64,000 bases of DNA from Cepaea nemoralis (lineage: Eukaryota > Mollusca > Gastropoda > Stylommatophora > Helicidae), in the NCBI GenBank assembly GCA_014155875.1, contig JACEFZ010021772.1, positions 1 to 64,000 of the forward strand. The letters are read 5' to 3'. A program made the translations under genes and the position numbers. Shown here piece by piece: positions 56,904 to 64,000 of the stretch (position 1 is its first letter; each line of letters starts with the position of its first letter). The notes beneath the pieces were generated by a model. That model was not told the origin of the DNA. It worked only from the letters and a program-made list of their open reading frames with translations, and made no database searches.

Positions 56904-57665
56904 CAAGACATTTTGACTCTCCTTAACGAGTATAAATCTATCTTTTCTAACAAACCTGGACGCACTGACAAGATAACACATTCAATTGTGCTGACAGATC
57001 TGACACCGGTTAAATGTAGACCATATTCTATTCCTCTCCATTACAGAGCAAATTTAGACAAAGAAATTTTAGATTTAGAGAAAAATTGAATAATTCAAAA
57101 ATCGATGTCTCAATATTCTTCACCGATTGTCCTGGTGAAAAAGAAGGACCAGACAATCCGTTTGTGCATCGACTATAGGGTATTAAATACAAGAACCACA
57201 ACGGATGCAGAGCCAATGAACAGTTGTGAAGATCTCATTTTAAATATGGCTCAATCATCCTTATTTTCCAAGACTGATTTAGCGAAAGGATATTGGCAAG
57301 TGCCACTACACCCTGCTTCTAGACATATAATAGCATTCGCAACACCCCTCGGTTTGTACGAATGGCTATATCTTCCATTTGGTCTCAAGAACGCGCCGGC
57401 CATATTTGTTAGATTAACTAGATTGTTATTACACGGAATTAAAGATGTTGAAGCCTATATTGATGATATATTCATCCATTCTTCTAATATGACTTCTCAC
57501 TTACTTACCCTCAAACAAGTCTTCAACCAAATCTCTCTTTTTGGACTTACTATCAAACCTTCCAAGGTTGAATTAGGCTATAGACAAATAGACTTCCTTG
57601 GTCATAGAATTTCTGAAGGCAAATTGTTGACAGATGATAAATTGTTTCCAAGATTCTTAATCTAG
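56904..57665 (+). pseudogene. Reverse transcriptase of Gmr1-like element 2
   Basis: In frame with the integrase: EYKSIFSNKPGRTDK (about 56929), CRPYSIPLHYRANLDKEI (about 57017), a TGA at 57087-57089, then SSPIVLVKKKDQTIRLCIDY, LFSKTDLAKGYWQVPL, FGLKNAPAIFVRL, catalytic YIDDIFIHSS (about 57456) and IDFLGHRI. A frameshift near 57640 precedes RNase H. Two stops and one shift make it inactive as read. Confidence 0.9.
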
Positions 57666-58273
57666 AAGTGCCTACCACAAAGAAACAAATTAGAAGTTTA
57701 CTAGGTCTTATTAACTATTATTCTAAATTTATTCCACATTGGGCAGAACTTACCTCAGTCTTTTCTGATATGTTAACTAAAGATCATCCATCAAAAATTT
57801 GTAAAAGTACCAGCTTAGACGATGCAATGTGTAGATTGAAACGTATTTTTTCTAATCCACCAGTCTTACGATTACCCAACATAAATTTACCCTTTATTTT
57901 GACCACAGATGCGAGTGCTATCGCAATAGGAGGATGTCTAATGCAAGAAGTGGATGGAGTGAGACACCCGATTCTCTACGTAAGCCGTAAACTAAAGAAG
58001 GCAGAGATCCGGTATGCTACAGTGGAATTGGAGGCTTTAAGCCTACTATTTTGTGTATTGAGATTATCTAAGTTCCTCTTAGGTAGTCACTTTGTTGTAC
58101 TCACTGACAATTCGCCATTGTTGGTCCTTAACCAAGGGTCACCTAAAAACCATCGTTTAAAAAGATGGTGTCTTCTTCTTCAAGATTTCGACTTCGAAAA
58201 CCGCCATATCAGAGGCACCGACAACATTATTGCTGACCTTTTATCACGGCAAACGAATGCGCCAGTAGAATAA
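57660..58273 (+). CDS. RNase H of Gmr1-like element 2
   Basis: Open frame with the RT-RNase H connection SLLGLINYYSKFIPHWAEL (about 57690) and the RNase H catalytic set FILTTDASAIAIGGCL (about 57895), YATVELEALSLLF (about 58015), LTDNSPLLVL (about 58100) and IIADLLSRQ (about 58225). It stops at 58271-58273, the end of the pol region. Confidence 0.9.
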
Positions 58274-60449
58274 CATTTGGCACATCAACCATTCGCCATA
58301 CTAAAACTGTGATATTTTAGTCTGTTTCATATAACAGTGTAACTCTACACCTGCTAGAGTACTTTCATTTAGAAGTAATAACACCTCAGTGAATAGGTTA
58401 CTTACGACACCCACGAACATGAAACTTTAAGAGCTATACTTTAAGAGCTATACTTTAAGAGCTATACTATCAAGTGCCCAAGCTCTAGAACGATCCCAGC
58501 AAGAAACGTTAACTGTGTTTCAACCAATAATATCAACCTGTGAACTGACTCTGAATACTGTAAGAACACTTTATACGGGACATTGAGAACAATCCATACT
58601 TGCTGTTGCTACGAGACTTTGCAAACAGCCGAAACAGAACTACTTCGACTACAACACTCAAGAGACAGCCATACTAACTTTAACATTCATGGCACTACAC
58701 GCTAACAACAGGAGGACAACGCGCACATCATCGTTGGATTTAGTTACTTAATTAATTAATTACTTTAGTATTAAATATGTATTATATTTGCATTAATTAT
58801 GTATATAAAATGTGTTAACCTGTAATTTTTACATATTCTACTATAATATTACAGGCGGGTCCATTCATAGGCTAAAGGACCGTCCTATACAATTGTCTCT
58901 GTGTAAATTATAACCCATTTTTGAGTCATCGTACAAAAAGTACGTATTTTCTTAAAGGGCAAATATCGCCTAGTCCATTTTTTCTAAGGGCAATAACACT
59001 TACCTCAACTTTAATTATATATTTTAACCAAATACTATTTGGAATGAAAGGTGAGTGAATGACAGCGTGAATGAATTAAATGAGAGAACGATATACTGAG
59101 CGGACAAATTGTACGCAAAACGTATTTATTTTAATTTGTCTGCTTCTTTCATGTAAAATTGCATGACTTGTCTAAATTGTTGATACATGTTTAGTAGTTA
59201 GTTTAATATACTTAGTTTAGTAGTTAGTTTAAGATACTTAGTTTAGTAGTTAGGATACATCTAAGCACCACTACTTGGAATGCCTGATCATGTATTGCAC
59301 ACAGTGGAGTAATTCATGATTGAGGTTATCCCAACTCGTGACGCTTGGAAATAAGCCACACATTCAGCACACACTTTACACAAACCTTAAAACTGAACAC
59401 TATCAATTTAAAATACAATCACTTTATTAGAAACAGCAACTTATTAGTCAACACACTAACAAGCCAACAGGGACACATGTAGTCTAAGGGGATAAAATAA
59501 CAACGTAACTACATATTTAGCATTATACAACATACGAGAGTAAAAGTGTATTGAAATGCACACACAGATCAAGATTTGAAGGTGTACTTAATTAGCCAGG
59601 ACTTCGGTCTTGTTAATCCTCTTTAATACAGAGGTTAATTGTCTTGGTATCAGTGGGGTACTATGAGAAGGACGGGTTGTAAAAACAACTACTAAACGTC
59701 ACGTAACTTCGGTCAGCTAAGCATTTTTAAGGACACAGGAGAGAGAGTGATCTCTTCACCAAATCAGAGAAGTGGTGTATGGGAGAATACATGAGTTTTG
59801 ATGCCAGTATGTAGGTTACCAAGTTATTATCCACCAAACTACAAACACCGACTGTTTGTGATTCGGTGACAGAATTAGAACAGATCTAATTACCCTATAA
59901 CAACCCATCATATCAGGGGAGAGGGGGGAATCCTGTCACCGCCTCACATTTATAGATATTAATTAAAGGGCTGCAACTCCCGCCCAAGGGATAGAAGTGA
60001 GTCACTCGAGGCCAGAGTAATCTAGAGCCTTCTCGAAGGACTGGTCATTGAGTCCATGGTCCCGTGGACACTGATGTGGCCCGCCTATTGCGGGGTCCAC
60101 GAGGAACTCGGACAGAGTTACCACCCGTGTCGGATTGGGACACGTGTGGACCGGCAGAGGACAGACGGACTTCAGAGAGACAACAGGGCCTGCCTTAGAG
60201 GGACTCAATAGATATCAATAGATATATAGACATAGGCTAGATAGTTTGCTAGAATGTTGTATGATAACTATGTGTGATGATGTCAACTATCTGTGATATG
60301 TAACACAGCGCGGGATTGTTAACCCACTGCGCCAACGCACTGTATATTGAAATACAATAAATGTTCGATATCATATTGAACGGAGTTATTGTTGCCTGTG
60401 TGAACCCGAGCTCAGATACCTAGACATGAGCAAGACGATGACAGGAACT
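58274..60449. other. 3' region of Gmr1-like element 2, LTR not delimited
   Basis: Non-coding. It contains a triplicated ACTTTAAGAGCTAT at 58425-58470, repeats of TTAGTTTAGTAGTTAG at 59190-59260, a run GGGGAGAGGGGGGAATCC near 59918 and a polyadenylation-like AATACAATAAATG near 60350. A long LTR comparable to that of element 1 could lie here, but without the 5' LTR its edges cannot be set. The string TAACACAGCGCGGG occurs here (60301) and at 49168. Confidence 0.4.
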
Positions 60450-60591
60450 GACTGACTGACTGACTGACTGGCTGACAGGCTGACTGCCTGACGTATCTAA
60501 TTCCTTACTTACCTAATTACTTACTTACTTACTGTACTTTACCTTTTTATTTACATACTTACTTTGCTTACTTACTTACTTATTTAATTCG

Positions 60592-60634
<43 letters not shown>

Positions 60635-60658
60635 GAACTTACTTACGAACTTACTTTG

Positions 60659-60693
<35 letters not shown>

Positions 60694-60813
60694 TACTTAC
60701 TTACTTAATTACATACTTACTTTACTTATTCACTTTCTTACTTAATTACTTAGTTAGTTACTTATTTTACTTACTTACTTACCTATTTACTCACTTACTT
60801 ACTTACTTTACTC

Positions 60814-60857
<44 letters not shown>

Positions 60858-60860
60858 GTT
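60450..60860. repeat. (CTGA)n and (ACTT)n microsatellites
   Basis: Short CTGA block at 60448-60490, then irregular ACTT units interrupted by GAACTT, TTTACTT and ATTACTT variants to about 60857. Confidence 0.95.
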
Positions 60861-60894
60861 GTTGTGTTCTTTCTCCATCAAGAATGATGATGAC

Positions 60895-61470
60895 CATTCA
60901 TTTCATGCAGTGAGATTGAAAGTATGGAGCCGTGAGTTCTAAGATGGCCGATAAGGCCTATTTTGGCTCGAAATGTTCTTTGACAATGTGGGCAAAGAAT
61001 GCTTGACGTTCCAGGAGGAGGATCTCCTGCAGTGGTTTTTCTGTCCAGCCATTTCTTCACAGCTCTTGCAGTCCTGGTTGCTTCACTATTGGCTGCACCC
61101 TTGCGTAATGATGTACGCCACGAATTTCGGTCTTTGGCAACAGTCTCCCATGGGCCATGATGAATTAGAATGACTTGCGCGATGAACTGGATTAAAGTTA
61201 TGAAGTGTTGCGCAATTCGTCGACCTCACTCTCTTGCCTGAATCCATCTGCGTCCAGTGGCAAGACAAGTCAAAACGACTGGAGACGAATACAGGTCAGT
61301 GGATGACCAGGGCACTCTATTTGCCTTGCCGTGCTCATTATGTTCAACAACGCGTTGCAGGTAAACGGCGTCTTGCCCGTTGAATCAACGATGATTTCTT
61401 CCACGCAGTCTGCCGAATCCTGTCTTCACATGCTGGGTAGGCATACCCTGGTTCACTAATTAGTTTGACA
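60895..61470 (-). mobile_element. LINE ORF C-terminus with C2H2 finger
   Basis: The minus strand reads WETVAKDRNSWRTSLRKGAA (about 61155-61095), a basic linker, then CPHCQRTFRAKIGLIGHLRTH (about 61000-60930). A DRxxWR block followed by a single C2H2 finger of the FRAKIGLIGHLRTH type is the C-terminus of a widespread LINE group, not a host zinc-finger gene. Sequence at 61160-61470 is decayed. Confidence 0.75.
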
Positions 61471-61669
61471 CCAAATCGGCTACCCACGCCTGGTTTAGCC
61501 AGCCCGTCACAGCTGTTGCCCGAGGGGTGGCCGCTGTCGCATGCTGACAGCTACTAGTAGCCACAGGCGTGAGCTGGATGTCAGGCTTGGACCAGTGGGG
61601 GATGGGCCCTTAAAAGAGCGTGAGAGTCATCCTTACCAAGGTACTACCAATGACTGACACCCCGTACCC
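61471..61669. other. Unassigned DNA
   Basis: GC-richer sequence between the LINE end and the next ACTT tract. No inverted repeat or RNA promoter recognised. Confidence 0.35.
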
Positions 61670-61734
61670 CCCAACTTATTTACTTACTTAATTACTCACT
61701 TACTTATTTAATTACTCACTTACTTATTTACTTG

Positions 61735-61770
<36 letters not shown>

Positions 61771-61882
61771 GCCTACTGACTGACTTACTTCGTTACTGAC
61801 TGACTGACTGACTCACTGACTAACTGGCTGAATTATTTGATTGACTGACTGACTGACTGACTGACTGACTGACTGACTGACT
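61670..61882. repeat. (ACTT)n and (TGAC)n microsatellites
   Basis: ACTT units at 61675-61775 followed by TGAC units to about 61882 with a short interruption. Confidence 0.95.
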
Positions 61883-62129
61883 TAATTACGCCATGTCATG
61901 TTGGTATGTTCATGAAGTCATTACAACCAGCCCGGATCTTGTCAACTGTATACGCGATGTTCACGTTTGCTGTACGTCACGTGAGTGTTCCGAGACTGAT
62001 ACAGCCTAGAGCGGTAATCAACAAACATGATATGGTCTGCCCCTTTATAAACTGTTACGCCATTTAGAAGTTATCTAAGTATGTTTTTAATACGTATATT
62101 ATCAATTTTATTTTCCGTATATTCCGTAT

Positions 62130-62372
62130 AGTGGTTACTTCAATTCAGTCACAATTTTTTGGGCATGTTATGAGAAATGATTTGGAGAACTTTGTGACAA
62201 CTGGCAAGATCGAAGGGAATAGACCAAGGGGAAGACCGAGAAGTAAATATCTGGATGTCATGGCCACGTGGCTTGGTCGAGACAGAAACACGGAGCTGAT
62301 CCACGACTCTGGTGATCGGTTGAGATGGCAGAACATGACCACCCACGCTTACCGGCATGGCACATGACGGAT
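62130..62372 (+). mobile_element. RTE LINE 3' end
   Basis: Open 78-codon frame of the main RTE family: QFFGHVMRNDLENFVTTGKI, EGNRPRGRPRSKYLD and GRDRNTELIHDSGDR, ending at CGGCATGGCACATGA. 5'-truncated just inside the last coding block. Confidence 0.9.
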
Positions 62373-62654
62373 GAATGGTTACTTCCGTCTAGGAATGTGA
62401 CTCATTTTGCAGATGATGTCCTTACGTACAGGCAGTGGAGACACAGGGTGCAAATAGCGCAAGGAGTTGCAGGACACAACAAACAAAAGTGATCGACTGG
62501 TGTGCAGAGATGGGTGGTGTCCTTGAGCCAAATGGGCGTCTGTCTTGTGGTGCTCTCTGGGCTGTGGGATGGTTGAGGCTGTCGGGACTCTGAGGGAGGG
62601 CCAGACGGACACATAGTCACACTGCTACTGGTAACATTAGTGTTGGGACTCTGT

Positions 62655-62748
62655 GATGGTTGTTGAAGATGAGAACGCAGCACGTATGGGGATACTCTTC
62701 GATGGTTGTTGAAGATGAGAACGCAGCACTTATGGGGATGCCCACAGT
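62655..62748. repeat. 47-bp tandem duplication
   Basis: GATGGTTGTTGAAGATGAGA plus ACGCAGCAC and TATGGGGAT occurs twice in direct succession with a few differences. No function recognised. Confidence 0.85.
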
Positions 62749-62779
62749 GCTTTGATGTCGGTTCGTGACTCAATTCAAC

Positions 62780-63340
62780 TCAACTTATTTACTGCGCAAA
62801 ACTTGCTGAATAGTTTTCGTCCATGACCCCAAGGTCTATCTTTCCCTATGATTTCTTCCTAGCGAGTGTTATCGGATCCCGTCTTGGCATTTAGGTTACC
62901 TATCAAAGTTTTCATGATTCCAATTTTTTTTTTATTGCCTACAGTAGTTTTAAGTTACATGCAATAATCGTTAACTGATCCATCCACACCACTTTTTGGT
63001 GCGCAACACTGGATCGCTTTCATGTTTACAGTCTTTTTCTTTGGTTCTAAATGCTACTGTTATTATTAAAGAACTCACTGCTCGCCGTGCTTTTAATGCT
63101 TTCTCTGACTCTTTAGCTAGCATGTCCACCCCTTCATTGTGAGGTTCATTGTCCTATAAGAAAATCACTGTTTCATCTGTGGTAGAAACTTGTTGTCTGT
63201 TTCCCTCCAGCCTGTTTCGCATAATCTCAAAATGCTAATCTCGTGGTATGTAATGTTTTCGTCTACCACATGTGCTGTCTTTCCCGATTGATACATAGTT
63301 CCAGCATTATGATTGCCAGCTTTGAAGATGTTCCTTGCTT
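62780..63340 (-). mobile_element. LINE endonuclease fragment, minus strand
   Basis: Reading from 63340 down: TMYQSGKTAHVVDENITYHE then ISILRLCETGWRE (ETxW motif). Next comes VDMLAKESEKALKARRAVSS (about 63130-63070), and finally LIGNLNAKTGSDNTR and DRPWGHG (about 62920-62830), equivalent to the GDFNA-VG motif with Gly-Asp-Phe lost. Stops in between. Probably related to the endonuclease scrap at 7400-7770. Confidence 0.75.
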
Positions 63341-63454
63341 AAAGGAGGTAAGTCGGCGCGACCTCGGCATCAGCGCAACGGAAGTTTAAGAACGAGCGCT
63401 TTTATCCAGTCGGCTGTGTTGTCCTCCCATCCATAAGATAACTCTATGTTTGAT

Positions 63455-63560
63455 ATAACCTTTCACTTGTCAAGATTAAACCATTGGTGGTGGGTCTTGG
63501 TTTGTTTGTTATCATCTTCCACTTGTCAAGATTAATCCATCGGTGGCTGGCCCCTCGTTC
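63455..63560. repeat. Local duplication of about 60 bp
   Basis: CACTTGTCAAGATTAAACCA with TTGGTGG recurs about 60 bp later with few changes. Function unknown. Confidence 0.7.
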
Positions 63561-63859
63561 GATCTTGTCTATGCATTGATATGATAGTTCTACCACGTGA
63601 CCCTCAACTGTGTGTCAAACATCTGACACACTTTATTAGCATATTTCAGCGTAGGCTGGTGTTCTCTGAACACTTGACACACACGTAAGTACAGAGTAGC
63701 GACAGCTTGGAAATTGCTCTCAGGGAGTGTGTTTGGGTTTGGCGTAGAGATATTTGCAAACAAAGCGGTCCAGCATCTGGAGATAATAATCAGAACACTT
63801 TCAGTTTTGTAGATGAAATGATGAATTGTACAGGAAGTCAGCGTGATCAAATGGACACC

Positions 63860-64000
63860 AGCGCTGTTTCTAAAACATCCGGTGTGCTGATGCCGAGGTT
63901 CAATCCTTACACCTGTCAGCTAGATTAAAATGTTGACTTGGGGACGTAAATTAAAGCACCTCAAAAGTCGGAATGAATTCGCCTGATGGCGAGGGACACG
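63860..64000 (+). mobile_element. SINE-A copy, cut by window end
   Basis: GTTTCTAAAACATCCGGTG, GAGGTTCAATCCTTACACC (B-box region), AAAATGTTGACTTGGGG and CGCCTGATGGCGAGGGACA match SINE-A at 45.76-45.91 kb. The 3' end lies beyond the window. Confidence 0.75.

Noticed and set aside
60878..61060. C2H2 zinc-finger gene
   Set aside because: The single finger with the preceding WRTSLRKGAA block is the C-terminus of a LINE ORF.

Overview
This is a stretch of invertebrate nuclear DNA with no host protein-coding gene that I can support. It is built almost entirely from transposable elements, SINEs and tandem repeats, and nearly all of them are decayed. The mix of RTE-type and RNase H-bearing LINEs, a Penelope-like element, three hAT transposons, Gmr1-type LTR elements and several tRNA-derived SINE families suits a lophotrochozoan animal, probably a mollusc. 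That assignment is inference; nothing in the window fixes the species.

Layout. 0.5-0.8 kb: tetranucleotide microsatellite. 0.8-6.4 kb: hAT transposon inserted in a minus-strand RTE LINE that also carries a 2.3 kb solo-LTR-like insertion. 6.9-7.1 kb: ATC microsatellite. 7.4-12.9 kb: LINE endonuclease scrap, second hAT broken by an RNase H LINE, Penelope-like element, and a hammerhead-ribozyme-like motif. 13-16 kb: the longest RTE copy. 16-31.2 kb: an RNase H-bearing LINE split twice, by a reversed solo LTR (17.4-19.2 kb) and by a complete, very young Gmr1-like element (19.5-28.9 kb). 31.4-36 kb: RTE pieces, SINE, third hAT, LINE tails. 36.5-38.4 kb: 42-bp minisatellite grown from a LINE coding end, followed by a mariner-type MITE. 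39-46 kb: dense SINE cluster with LINE scraps, pentanucleotide repeats and two further hammerhead-like motifs. 46-51 kb: decayed LINEs and minisatellites. 52.5-58.3 kb: 25-bp satellite abutting a second Gmr1-like element. 58.3-64 kb: unidentified DNA, ACTT microsatellites, LINE fragments and a SINE running off the end.

Most notable: (1) two hAT ends 32 kb apart carry the same 8-bp target duplication in the same RTE LINE but in inverted arrangement, which points to a roughly 34 kb inversion with one breakpoint inside a transposon; (2) both Ty3/gypsy-type elements have integrase upstream of reverse transcriptase (the Gmr1 order); (3) a dispersed repeat carries a hammerhead-like core whose stem I changes in a compensatory way among three copies; (4) two long tandem arrays appear to have grown out of transposon coding sequence.
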